Made by a program: the position numbers and the translations under genes
Notes under the pieces: generated by a model
What the model saw: only the letters and a program-made list of their open reading frames with translations
What the model was told of the DNA's origin: nothing
Database searches by the model: none
Origin: Haloarchaeobius sp. HME9146
GTDB taxonomy: Archaea; Halobacteriota; Halobacteria; Halobacteriales; Natrialbaceae
NCBI RefSeq assembly: GCF_025399835.1
Contig: NZ_JAODVR010000002.1
Location: forward strand, 248,001-312,000
DNA length: 64,000 nucleotides
Direction of reading: 5' to 3'
Part shown: positions 52,011 to 60,514 of the stretch, piece after piece
Layout of the letters: each line of letters starts with the position of its first letter
Numbering within the stretch: position 1 is the stretch's first letter

Positions 52011-52156
52011 GTGTGAAATATCGGCTCGATTCCCCACGTGTTCGCGACACTCTTCCTCGTGTGTCTCGCCGGCACCCAGCGTTCCGGGGACAGTTGGTGT
52101 CCCTGGTGGACATGCTCCAGCTTGTCGCTTGTTAGTGCCGTCGACCGCCGTTCGAG
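52011..52156. repeat. Diverged repeat copy 2
   Basis: Partner of 51216-51360. On the minus strand it retains a continuous frame of about 75 codons (51944-52168) whose LERRSTAL and VHQGHQLS parts match copy 1. I do not recognise the protein. Confidence 0.55.
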
Positions 52157-52268
52157 AGGTAGACCCACAGGTAGCCCAGCCGCGAACAGGGAACCGTATC
52201 GTCCGTGTGTCGTGTGTCCTGTGGGAGTTCAGTGGTCGTCAGTGCTCACGCGCTGGCCGGGGACAGCG

Positions 52269-53120
52269 TCACCCGGGGACACCGATTGTCCCCGGAGGGT
52301 CAGTGTTCGGTGCCGTCTCACCTGGAATCTCTGAATCGGTCGGGACGACTAGCCGGCGCTCTTTGTACTTGAGACCGTCTTTCCGGTGTGACCGTCGCTC
52401 GATATAGACGCGATTCTTCGCGAGTTCACGGATTCGTTGCATCGCCCGACCAGCGAGTTTCTTCGCGTAGTCGTGACTGAGGGATTCGTCCTCGCGCTCG
52501 AGTTCAGATTTGATGTGTAGCCTGATGTCACTCGCATCGATGTACTCGCGAACGCTGCGACAGCCCTTCGACCAGACACTCCCCGGTGTGTGTTTCCCGC
52601 GTTCTGCCCAGACCTTCGCCGCGATGTAGTCCGCGCGTTTGCTGGCGGCACTGGCAAGGAGATCTTCGTCCATCCACGCAAGTTGCTGAATCGGAAGGAG
52701 ATCAGCTGCCGGGAGCGTGGTGGTCCCGGAGCGGTCCAATGGGTCGGTACTATCGGGGAGCCGGACCCATTCCATTCCGGTGTCACCGGTGAATCGTTCG
52801 AGCCGGTCGCCGTCGACGTCGAGGTGTTCTACCGTCGGTTCGACGTGGTCGTACCGGAGATGCGCTCCCTTCTCGAGTTCTCTGGATTGGAGTTCTGCGA
52901 CCTGTCTACGAGTAACCGCTCCTCGTTTCCTGAGAGCATCCAGGAGTGCGTCCTGCCTCTCGACCGTATCTTCGAGAACTGCGCACCGCTCTTCCAGAGA
53001 CTCCCGATCCTCGTGTGCCTGTTCGAGGTCGGCCTCAAGTTCTCTGATAGAGTTGGCCTGCTCCTCCACGATAGTCTCCAGAGCTGCAACTCGGGCCTCG
53101 ATAGTCTGGAGGTCTGTCAT
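52269..53120 (-). CDS. Coiled-coil protein with C-terminal DNA-binding-like region
   Basis: 283 residues. Residues 1-80 form a Glu-rich coiled coil (EARVAALETIVEEQANSIRE), then a middle region with LPAADLLPIQQLAWMDED, and from about 160 to 250 a basic helical region (RSVREYIDASDIRLHIKSEL, KKLAGRAMQRIRELAKN). The latter ends in RRSHRKDGLKYKERRLVV, which could be a winged helix. Proteins of this build occur on haloarchaeal plasmids, from memory, with no known function. It may be the last gene of the element-like region. Confidence 0.65.
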   Translation of the reverse strand: MTDLQTIEARVAALETIVEEQANSIRELEADLEQAHEDRESLEERCAVLEDTVERQDALLDALRKRGAVTRRQVAELQSRELEKGAHLRYDHVEPTVEHLDVDGDRLERFTGDTGMEWVRLPDSTDPLDRSGTTTLPAADLLPIQQLAWMDEDLLASAASKRADYIAAKVWAERGKHTPGSVWSKGCRSVREYIDASDIRLHIKSELEREDESLSHDYAKKLAGRAMQRIRELAKNRVYIERRSHRKDGLKYKERRLVVPTDSEIPGETAPNTDPPGTIGVPG

Positions 53121-53408
53121 CGACTCCCCCCACAGTCGCTAAACCGCTGCTTCGCCTCGGTTGGTCGCGTTGCAACTACTCGGGCGGGCCATTGAAGGCC
53201 CCGCGGAACATTTTCGAACATGTCGGTATTGGCCGACCCTACGCGGCGTCCGTGCGGCAACACGGTCGCCACATTCCTTTCGTGACGAAACCGCCACGTA
53301 GCGTCTCTATAGGGTAGTCTTTCTTCGGGCACATAATTGTTACCGTGCGGTGATTAATATCCACCCGGAGCCAAATATCAATCCTACAATACTTCACGTT
53401 GGACACTG
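53121..53408. other. Divergent intergenic region
   Basis: About 290 bases between the coiled-coil gene and the wHTH gene. The right half is AT-rich (ATAATTGTTACC, GATTAATATCC, CAAATATCAATCC, near 53332-53390), likely the promoter of the wHTH gene. No coding frame is convincing. Confidence 0.4.
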
Positions 53409-53672
53409 ATGATTCGGGCAATGACTGGGGCTGGGCGAAAACCAACTGTCACCGACATCGAAATTCTCCAGCAATTCGTCCGTTCTCCCGATCCCGTCCT
53501 CCATCCGACCGAATTGACCGAGACGCTCGATATGTCCCGACAGGGGGTCTACAAACGGTTGGAGAAGCTTGTGGACGATGGGGCACTGTCGTCGAAGAAG
53601 GTCGCCGGCACACGCATCTTCTGGATAACGGACGCGGGGCGTGAGCAGGCGACTGCCGAGAAAAAACAATAG
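53409..53672 (+). CDS. Small winged-helix DNA-binding protein
   Basis: 87 residues (83 from the second ATG at 53421), a single winged helix: LQQFVRSPDPVLHPTELTET, MSRQGVYKRLEKLVDDG, then KVAGTRIFWIT as the wing. Similar proteins occur widely in haloarchaea as local regulators. AT-rich DNA is upstream. It may regulate itself or the neighbouring glycan genes. Confidence 0.85.
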   Translation: MIRAMTGAGRKPTVTDIEILQQFVRSPDPVLHPTELTETLDMSRQGVYKRLEKLVDDGALSSKKVAGTRIFWITDAGREQATAEKKQ

Positions 53673-53851
53673 AGCTCAGTTCCGCAACTCTGGTCGTACA
53701 TTGTCCCGCCTTCGACCGGTTGTTCGGCCCTCACAGACGGTACCTATTTTTATCAGCCATCGAAATGACCAAACGACAATGGCCTTGCCCCGAATCACCA
53801 ACCCGCACCCTCCTCACGAACACGAACTCGTGAGCACGAGGTGATTCGTTC

Positions 53852-55492
53852 GTGCGCCGTGGCCGCTTTTTCCTCGTCGTCTGCCTGACCGTCGCGATCG
53901 GCGTGATGCTCCGGACGCTGACCCTGTACGAGTCACCTCTTCCCTTCAATCCCGACGGGCTCGTGTACGCTGGGCACGTTCGAGACGCACGCGCTGCAGG
54001 TGAGCTGTTGCTCGCGAACCTGGCGACCGACGAATTGCACTTCACGATGTTCCTCGCCATGATATCGGAGGTGACTGGAGTGAAGGCACTGTATCACTCG
54101 CAGTGGGTTATCTCGGTCGTGGGGACACTGCCAGCGCTGTTCCTGCTCAGTGTGATTCGCCGGCTCGGTGGGTCGCTGGGATTGGACGCTGGACAGGCTC
54201 GTTTAGCCGGTGGGCTAGCCGGGCTGACGCTGGCCATCGAGGGGCTGTACCTACATAGGTCGATGCCGGTCGACGAGCAGACCGTCGGACTGTTCCTGGT
54301 GCCACTTGCAGTGATCGGCGTGGTCCGGGCGCACCGGGATTCGAGATGGTGGATCGTCGTTGGGTCGGTCTTCGTAGTGCTGCCGGCGATTCACAATCTG
54401 GATGCGATGGTGTTCGCGCTGACGCTGACCGTGCTGGCCGGGCTAGCGCTCGGGACAGCCGGACGGTTGCAGAGTCGTGAACTCACCCTGTTGGCACTAG
54501 GCTACTGGGGCTGGTTTGCTACGTACAATTACGGCCTAGAGGCGTTGACCGGGGCTCGAATCATTCAGCAAGCTCGAATCACCCAGGTCCCAGGGTTGCT
54601 ATTCGCGTGGGTCGTGCTTGTGGCGGTAGCGCTCCTCTGGTTCCTCGATCTCGATGCACGGTTCCAACGCGGGTTCGTTGGAGCGATCTTCGGTTCGTGG
54701 TTCCTGCTATTGGGCGTGAATACGATGATACCGGTGTTCCCAGGACTGTGGCAGACGAACTGGATCATCGTCGCTGGTGGGCTCCCCCTCGCGATTCCGT
54801 TCGGGTTGTCCGCACTGGGGGTTGGAGACACCGTCGAGGACGGCGTCGGTCACGGGCTACTCGGGTTGCTCGGCGGTGCCATCGTCCTCATCGGCCTCTC
54901 GTTCAGCGCAGCGTTGACGGCCGATTACATCAACCTCCTGTACCGGGTGCAGACGTTCGTGCACCTGCCTGTGCTCGGGTTGGCTGGGTACGTGTTGGTT
55001 CGGTTGGTTCGTGGGTGGAGTTTCGGTGTTGGTGCGAAGCAGATTGCGATAGCCATGTTGGTGGTCTCGGCGAGTGCCAGCATCCCGATTGCATTCGGTG
55101 AGTTGGAGGTGCTGTCGTACAAGGGAGTGACGACGCCTACGGAACTGGAAGCCGCCGGGTTCGCTGTTGAGTATTCGGGTGGAGATTGGACGAGTGATGA
55201 TCATCTGACACGGGTGTCACTCTATTACACGGCCAGCCTTCACGAGAGAAGTGGTGCTGGTAGTGGACCGGCATATGAGTGGATTGTAACTGACCGTCAA
55301 GTTGACTGCCTATTGTTGAGTCAAACTTCTTGGAATCGTGTCGGTGCACAGTTGTATCCAAAGCAACCAGTCGTCGTCGAGAGGGACAGGTATTCCAGAT
55401 TCCATAACCACCGTAACCAAGTCTACTCGATATCGAGCACTGAAACGATACAAGCGAGTCTTCCGATGTCAGTGAACCCGAAATCCTGCTGA
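53852..55492 (+). CDS. Polytopic GT-C-like membrane protein of the glycan locus
   Basis: 546 residues from a GTG, with about 12 membrane helices and a C-terminal extracellular domain of about 110 residues. The first loop after helix 1 contains NPDGLVYAGHVRDA, with Asp residues where lipid-linked-sugar transferases of the GT-C fold (ArnT, PMT, AglB-like) have theirs. HRSMPVDEQTVGLF in a later loop is also GT-C-like. No glycosyltransferase is confirmed by sequence alone. Its position in the locus suggests transfer, or flipping, of lipid-linked sugars. Base composition at the 3' end is slightly AT-richer than the rest. Confidence 0.65.
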   Translation: MRRGRFFLVVCLTVAIGVMLRTLTLYESPLPFNPDGLVYAGHVRDARAAGELLLANLATDELHFTMFLAMISEVTGVKALYHSQWVISVVGTLPALFLLSVIRRLGGSLGLDAGQARLAGGLAGLTLAIEGLYLHRSMPVDEQTVGLFLVPLAVIGVVRAHRDSRWWIVVGSVFVVLPAIHNLDAMVFALTLTVLAGLALGTAGRLQSRELTLLALGYWGWFATYNYGLEALTGARIIQQARITQVPGLLFAWVVLVAVALLWFLDLDARFQRGFVGAIFGSWFLLLGVNTMIPVFPGLWQTNWIIVAGGLPLAIPFGLSALGVGDTVEDGVGHGLLGLLGGAIVLIGLSFSAALTADYINLLYRVQTFVHLPVLGLAGYVLVRLVRGWSFGVGAKQIAIAMLVVSASASIPIAFGELEVLSYKGVTTPTELEAAGFAVEYSGGDWTSDDHLTRVSLYYTASLHERSGAGSGPAYEWIVTDRQVDCLLLSQTSWNRVGAQLYPKQPVVVERDRYSRFHNHRNQVYSISSTETIQASLPMSVNPKSC

Positions 55493-55533
55493 TAGCCAGG
55501 ACCGGTGGCCGGTCGAATCCCGTGGTCTCGGTA

Positions 55534-56784
55534 TCAGTTCGGCAGTGTGCCAGCGAGCATCCGATAGTACTCGTCGATGGACTGGTCTTCGGTGAAGTTG
55601 TTCTCGAAGGCTTCGCGAGCGTTCTTTCCTTGCTCCCGGACGAGTTCGGGATTTGACTGCCACCGGTTGATCGCCTCAACGATGCCCTCGACATCACCCT
55701 GTGATACCTGAATACCGGCTTCGAACTGCTCTACGATTCGTGCCTCGTCGTCGTCCGGCTGGGAAATGACGAGCACTGGCTGCCCAGTAGCCATCGCCGT
55801 GTAGAGCTTGCTCGACACACAGACACCTTCGAACCCTTCTTTCACAGCCACGACAGACACGTCGGCAGAGGTGAGACTGTACGGAAGGTCGTCCCACGGC
55901 TGGTACGGAAGGAAGTCAACGGTTTCGCCTTTTACACCGTGTTTCTCAGCGAGGCTAACGATATTTTGCTTGTTATCGCCCTGTCCGACGATGAGGAATT
56001 TGACGTTCTCATCCTGAAATTCGGTCGACCCTTCGACGAGCGTCTCCAAATCGTGGAAGTCCCCGATGTTCCCGGAATACAGCACAGAGAACGGTTCGAC
56101 CAACCCATGCTCTTCACTGAACCAGTTATCTCCTTTGGGGACGGGTTCAATGAACTCCTCGTCTTCCCAATTGTGGATGATCTCGACCTTTGACTCGTCG
56201 AACTTCCGGCCAGCGTTGTTGCTGATTCGCTGTTTCATGACTGGGCCGAGTGCCACGACGTGCTTGGCTGCTAAGAACGCACGACGGTTCAGCATACCCC
56301 AAACTGTGTCGATTACACCACCCTCTGTAATGTAATCGAGCTCGGCCGGTTGGTCCGGATACAGGTCGTAGACGATGTAGGTATATGCCCACCCACGGAG
56401 CCGGCAAACCAACCAGAGAGCCACCGGTAAAAACGGGGGATTAGAGACGAAGACGACTTCACGCTCCTTCTCGGTCCGGCTGAAGAGCAGTGCAAAGAAC
56501 ATCCAGACCGTAAAAACGGTCCAGTTGAACAAGCGCCGAGGGAGGGACGATTGCCTGACTTGAGGCGCTCGAATGCGATTTACCAGCACCCCCTCGTGTG
56601 TCGAGGTGTGCGGTTGCTTCTCGTTATCTCCACTGTGGTAGTTTGGCTGACCAGTAAAGACCGTCATATCGAGCCCACGCTCCTGAAGACCGACGGCCAG
56701 ATCTGTCATCAGTTGGCCAGTCGACGCAGTATCCGGGTGAAAGTACTCCGTGACGAGAACGTACTCTTTGTTTGACTCTGGCAT
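55534..56784 (-). CDS. GT4 family glycosyltransferase (WbuB-like)
   Basis: 416 residues with the GT-B fold. The N-terminal domain contains TEYFHPDTASTGQL, FTGQPNY and FNWTVFTVWMFFALLF, a hydrophobic segment seen in membrane-associated WbuB/WcaI-type enzymes. The C-terminal domain has VLYSGNIGDFHD, FLPYQPWDDLP and EGVCVSSKLYTAMATGQPV, in which the Glu motif binds the sugar nucleotide. It uses an NDP-sugar to extend a lipid-linked glycan on the cytoplasmic face. Convergent with the GT-C-like gene. Confidence 0.9.
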   Translation of the reverse strand: MPESNKEYVLVTEYFHPDTASTGQLMTDLAVGLQERGLDMTVFTGQPNYHSGDNEKQPHTSTHEGVLVNRIRAPQVRQSSLPRRLFNWTVFTVWMFFALLFSRTEKEREVVFVSNPPFLPVALWLVCRLRGWAYTYIVYDLYPDQPAELDYITEGGVIDTVWGMLNRRAFLAAKHVVALGPVMKQRISNNAGRKFDESKVEIIHNWEDEEFIEPVPKGDNWFSEEHGLVEPFSVLYSGNIGDFHDLETLVEGSTEFQDENVKFLIVGQGDNKQNIVSLAEKHGVKGETVDFLPYQPWDDLPYSLTSADVSVVAVKEGFEGVCVSSKLYTAMATGQPVLVISQPDDDEARIVEQFEAGIQVSQGDVEGIVEAINRWQSNPELVREQGKNAREAFENNFTEDQSIDEYYRMLAGTLPN

Positions 56785-56805
56785 CTATAAAAGATCGAGG
56801 ATTAG

Positions 56806-57825
56806 TTATCGCTCGTGGAGGAGCGTTTCGAGGTTCTCTTTGACGTACTCCTTGTCGCGGGCTTCTACGTACCAGTCGAGAGTGCGCTTGATACCCTCCT
56901 CGACTGTGTACTCCGGTTCCCAGCCAAGGAGTTCTTCAGCGCGAGTCGTGTCTGCCGCGCGGTGGCGGACACCGACCGGCTTGTCAGTCATGTAGTTGAT
57001 CTCATCCGGCTCCCACCCGAGGTGGTCGAAGACGTGTTCAACGGCCTCATTCATCGTCACGTAGCGGCTGATACCAGCGTTAACCGGCGTCCCATCAGTG
57101 ACGTTCTCAGCAGCAAGGCGAAGGGCCCGAGTAATGTCCTTCACATAGGTGAAGTTCCGCGTCTGCTCCCCGTCGCCCCAAATCTGATACGGGTCTTGTT
57201 CAGCGAACGCCTTCGCCATGAACGCGACGATTGCGTGGGTCTCGTTCTCGCGTGGACCATAAGCGGTGAAGATACGGACGATGCTCGTGTCGATGTCGTA
57301 CTGTTCACCGTACGCGTGGAGCGACCGTTCGCCCATGAGTTTCGCCCATCCATAGACTTCATCGGCGTAGGCACCACCGCGTTCCTCGAAGCTGACCATA
57401 TCCTCTGAGAGGCGCTGTCTCTCCTGCTGGATGTCAGTCGGGTAGGTACAAGCACTGGACGCGAACGAGATTCGCTCGACGCCGTTCTTCGCGGCGGCCT
57501 CGTAGACGATATTGTCCAGGGCCATGTTCGTCGCACAGTTGGCTGGGTAGTTCGAGATGTACCCACGTCCACCGTGGTCAGCTGCGAGGTGGAACACCGT
57601 ATCGATGTCTTTCGTCGCCTCGTCCGCAAAGTCGTAGTGTTTGAGGTTCCCCTCGAGGACTTCGATGTCGTCTTTTACCTCCTCAAGGTTGACCATTTCG
57701 CCGCTGGATAGGTCGTCTGCGACTCGGACATTCGCGCCGTGTTCGACCAAATCCTCAACCAGATGACTACCGATGAACGAGGCACCGCCCGTGACCAGAA
57801 CGTGTTCTCCATCCCACATTGTCAT
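56806..57825 (-). CDS. NAD-dependent epimerase/dehydratase (extended SDR)
   Basis: 339 residues. TGGASFIGSHLVED has Ser at a position usually occupied by Gly in the NAD motif. SSACTYPTD and YGWAK (catalytic Tyr-Lys) follow, as in extended SDRs such as GDP-mannose 3,5-epimerase. The ATG at 57825 begins one base after the stop of the next gene in the operon; the longer frame to 57939 overlaps it. It is likely cotranscribed with the epimerase upstream. Confidence 0.86.
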   Translation of the reverse strand: MTMWDGEHVLVTGGASFIGSHLVEDLVEHGANVRVADDLSSGEMVNLEEVKDDIEVLEGNLKHYDFADEATKDIDTVFHLAADHGGRGYISNYPANCATNMALDNIVYEAAAKNGVERISFASSACTYPTDIQQERQRLSEDMVSFEERGGAYADEVYGWAKLMGERSLHAYGEQYDIDTSIVRIFTAYGPRENETHAIVAFMAKAFAEQDPYQIWGDGEQTRNFTYVKDITRALRLAAENVTDGTPVNAGISRYVTMNEAVEHVFDHLGWEPDEINYMTDKPVGVRHRAADTTRAEELLGWEPEYTVEEGIKRTLDWYVEARDKEYVKENLETLLHER

Positions 57826-57826
57826 A

Positions 57827-58840
57827 TCAGTTATCTCCCTCTGCAGGAGCAACCGGCTTAGTTCCTTCGAGTTCGCTCCTGGCCCATTCGAAGACCTGCT
57901 GGAGACCGTCGTCAAGCGAAACACCCGGTTCCCAGTCAAGTTCCTCTTTCATCTTCGTCATGTCGCAGGCGTACTTGTCCGTCCCGGTGGGCTTCGAGAG
58001 GTCGTGCTCGATTGATATATCCTTGCCGCTGATTTCGATAATCTTCTCCGCGAGCTCGTTCATCGAGACGACCTCCATCGAGTTACCGAGATTAATCGGT
58101 TCCCCATCAACCTTCTTTTCGATCGTTTCGATCATCCCCTCGACGAGGTCGGTGACGTAGATGAAGCCACGTTCCTGCGTCCCGTCACCGAAGAGTTCGA
58201 TGGACCCACCGTCCGGTTCTTCGATGACTTTTCGACAGAGCGACGGAATGACGTGACTGCTCTTCGGGTCTAGGCTCTCACGCGGCCCGTAGCAGTTGAA
58301 GATCCGGACTGAACCAGTCTTCAGGTCCGTATCGGTCTGGTACGCCTCGCAGGCGACCTCCCCGAGTACTTTCGCCCACCCGTACGTGCTGTGTGGGTCA
58401 GCAGGGATTCCCTGGTCTTCACTGAACAGGTTCAGGTCGTCGTGTTCCTGCCGGTAAATACAGGCGCTCGACGCGAACAGGAACCGGTCGACATCGTTAA
58501 TTCGAGCCGCTTCCAGCATGTGCTGGTTCATCAACACACTGGGTGTGAGACCGTGGACATTCTCACGCTTGATGTAGTGGATTCCGCCGACAGCGGCGGC
58601 GAGGTGAAACACGTCGTCGACACCTTCCGTCGCCTCGATACATCCCTTGTGCGTGGTGAGGTCAGTCGGTCGAACCTCAATGTCGTCTTCAAGGTGACTA
58701 ATCTTTTCAAAACCCCCACGTGAGAAATCATCCGCGACGACAACATCCGCACCGCGTTCAAGGAGTTCTTCCGCTAGATAGGAACCGATGAACCCTGCGC
58801 CACCGGTCACCAGCACAGCTCGGTCTGTCAAGTCCGTCAT
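57827..58840 (-). CDS. NAD-dependent epimerase (GDP-mannose 3,5-epimerase-like)
   Basis: 337 residues with the classic TGGAGFIGSYLAE, SSACIYRQE and YGWAKVLGE motifs. It is about as similar in layout to the gene at 56806 as paralogues would be: ERG/EHGA, DDFSRGG/DDLSSGE, and SSAC in the same place. The pair suggests successive epimerisation or reduction of one sugar nucleotide. Divergent from the sulfatase-like gene at 58955. Confidence 0.88.
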   Translation of the reverse strand: MTDLTDRAVLVTGGAGFIGSYLAEELLERGADVVVADDFSRGGFEKISHLEDDIEVRPTDLTTHKGCIEATEGVDDVFHLAAAVGGIHYIKRENVHGLTPSVLMNQHMLEAARINDVDRFLFASSACIYRQEHDDLNLFSEDQGIPADPHSTYGWAKVLGEVACEAYQTDTDLKTGSVRIFNCYGPRESLDPKSSHVIPSLCRKVIEEPDGGSIELFGDGTQERGFIYVTDLVEGMIETIEKKVDGEPINLGNSMEVVSMNELAEKIIEISGKDISIEHDLSKPTGTDKYACDMTKMKEELDWEPGVSLDDGLQQVFEWARSELEGTKPVAPAEGDN

Positions 58841-58954
58841 GAAAATAGTCTACGAGATTAATGATTGAAATACCCTTCTCTCTCGCTGTCGCCATCAGAT
58901 GCAATGTGTTTTCGACGAAAGAATTTATCAGAGCACCCACCATCTTCACCACTA

Positions 58955-60250
58955 ATGAAGAATGTTCTGATGGTGACCGTAGACAGCCTCAGAGCCGACG
59001 CGTGTGGGTTCGTCGGTGACGGTGGGCAGACTCCCTATCTCTCCTCGCTCGCCGACGATGGTGTGGTGTACGAGAACGCGATTGCTCCTGGCCCTCGGAC
59101 GCCTTGTTCAGTACCGGTATCCCATACTGGCGAACCGGAGCGGAACAGCGCGTTCACTTCTGACGAACGGTGGGCCGCGATTGGAAGACACGTGGAGACC
59201 CACACAACGATACCGGAACAATTTAAACAGCTCGGATACCAAACAATTGGTTTCACCGCGAATCCATGGACTGCGTACGAGACGAATTTCGACGCTGGCT
59301 TCGACGAGTTCTACGAACTCCGGCCGGGGGCAGATAATGGCTTCGAGACGCTTCCCGACGTGGGAATGTTGGGGACTGTAGACGACATCCTGACCGGAAC
59401 AAAGATTGGTGACCGGTTCAAGTGGAGAAATCGGCGAGAGTGGTTTGCCCACTGGACAGCGTTCTACAAAGAAATTGAACAGAAGCTGTCCGACATGGAT
59501 GAGCCGTACTTCGCTTGGGTTTTCGTCATGGATACACATCAGCCGTACATCCTGCCGTCGGAGTTCCGTACCGAGACAAACCTGCCGAAGACATTGTACT
59601 CGCTCATGCAGTACGAACGGGACGACGAACAGCGGCTACCCTCTCATGTGGTCAAATGGCTAAAAGAAGCTTACCGGGACTGTGTTCGGTCCGCTGATCG
59701 GTTCGTTGAGCGACTCTACAAGAACCTACAGTCCCCCGAGACGTTGTTGGTATTCAACGCAGACCACGGGGAAGCACACGGTGAACACGGGACATTCGGC
59801 CACGAGTACCAACTGTACGAGGAGAACATCCACGTCCCGTTTCTCGTCCACGGCTTAGGCGAGTGTCAGACAATCAAAGACCCTCTCTCGCTCACGAGGT
59901 TACCACAACTGCTGGAACATTTCGCCACCGAATCGCGCCCCAATCCAGCGTCGTTCACGGACAAATTCGTGGTGTCAGACGTGGAAAGCCACCGGTTCTC
60001 GAAACACCGTGCGGAGTTGAACGGGTACGCCCCACACTTCGCAACAGTTCGAAGTAACGACCTCAAGTACATCGATACGGCCTCCGGTGCTGAGTTGTAT
60101 GACCTCTCCGCCGATCCCGACGAGACTGACGAACTCTCTCGCGAGCACCCCGAGCTTGTCGAACTCCTCTCTGAACTCACAACCATTCGAACCGTCAAAC
60201 CGAACGAAAAGCTATCGATTGTACAGGCTATACAGAAGATTCACTCGTGA
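58955..60250 (+). CDS. Sulfatase-fold (alkaline phosphatase superfamily) protein
   Basis: 431 residues. MVTVDSLRADACGFVGDGG supplies the metal-binding Asp; the nucleophile region is TPCSVPVSHTG; AWVFVMDTHQPYILP and NADHGEAHGEHGTFGHE are the other metal and active-site segments. Formylglycine sulfatases have C/S-x-P-x-R. Here the string is C-S-V-P-V-S, without the Arg, so it may be a phosphoglycan hydrolase or transferase or a sulfotransfer-related enzyme instead. No signal peptide is visible. A TATA-like GAATTTATC lies about 32 bases before the ATG; the long upstream extension (58865) is not used. Confidence 0.85.
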   Translation: MKNVLMVTVDSLRADACGFVGDGGQTPYLSSLADDGVVYENAIAPGPRTPCSVPVSHTGEPERNSAFTSDERWAAIGRHVETHTTIPEQFKQLGYQTIGFTANPWTAYETNFDAGFDEFYELRPGADNGFETLPDVGMLGTVDDILTGTKIGDRFKWRNRREWFAHWTAFYKEIEQKLSDMDEPYFAWVFVMDTHQPYILPSEFRTETNLPKTLYSLMQYERDDEQRLPSHVVKWLKEAYRDCVRSADRFVERLYKNLQSPETLLVFNADHGEAHGEHGTFGHEYQLYEENIHVPFLVHGLGECQTIKDPLSLTRLPQLLEHFATESRPNPASFTDKFVVSDVESHRFSKHRAELNGYAPHFATVRSNDLKYIDTASGAELYDLSADPDETDELSREHPELVELLSELTTIRTVKPNEKLSIVQAIQKIHS

Positions 60251-60253
60251 GCG

Positions 60254-60463
60254 TTATTTGAGATAGCCGAGCGATTCCAGTCTCGATTCGACATCCTGTT
60301 CGCTCCGATGCTCCTGGATTGAATCCAGTTCCGCTAGCGTTGCGGAGAGAACGTATTCGATGTACTCTCTGGTCGAGTCGAACCCGGCAGACCGGGACCG
60401 GTCAGATAGTTCCGCCACGAGAGATGCCGAGATTTCGACGGGCTCAGTTTCCTGCTCGTCCAT
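60254..60463 (-). CDS. Small protein between sulfatase-like genes, RHH-like
   Basis: 69 residues from the ATG at 60463. The middle SLVAELSDRSRSAGFDSTREYIEYVL resembles CopG/ribbon-helix-helix type segments. The C-terminus ESRLESLGYL resembles the QLREMGYL end of the neighbouring sulfatase-fold protein, which suggests a shared interaction tail. It lies between two sulfatase-fold genes. Function unknown. Confidence 0.6.
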   Translation of the reverse strand: MDEQETEPVEISASLVAELSDRSRSAGFDSTREYIEYVLSATLAELDSIQEHRSEQDVESRLESLGYLK

Positions 60464-60514
60464 GTCTTGACATCCAATCACAACCACATAAATCGGGCGA
60501 ATCGACCGAAAGGA

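Larger units (their letters stand above)
51169..52268. other. Decayed stretch of about 1.1 kb between glycan genes
   Basis: No complete gene is convincing. It holds two diverged repeats of about 145 bases (51216-51360 and 52011-52156), a cluster of TGTGCWGCACA palindromes (51478-51547), and a TATA-like CTTATATACT at 51594. Open frames such as 51700-51936 on the plus strand and 51595-51906 on the minus strand are ambiguous. The pattern fits remnants of a mobile or repeated gene. Confidence 0.4.
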
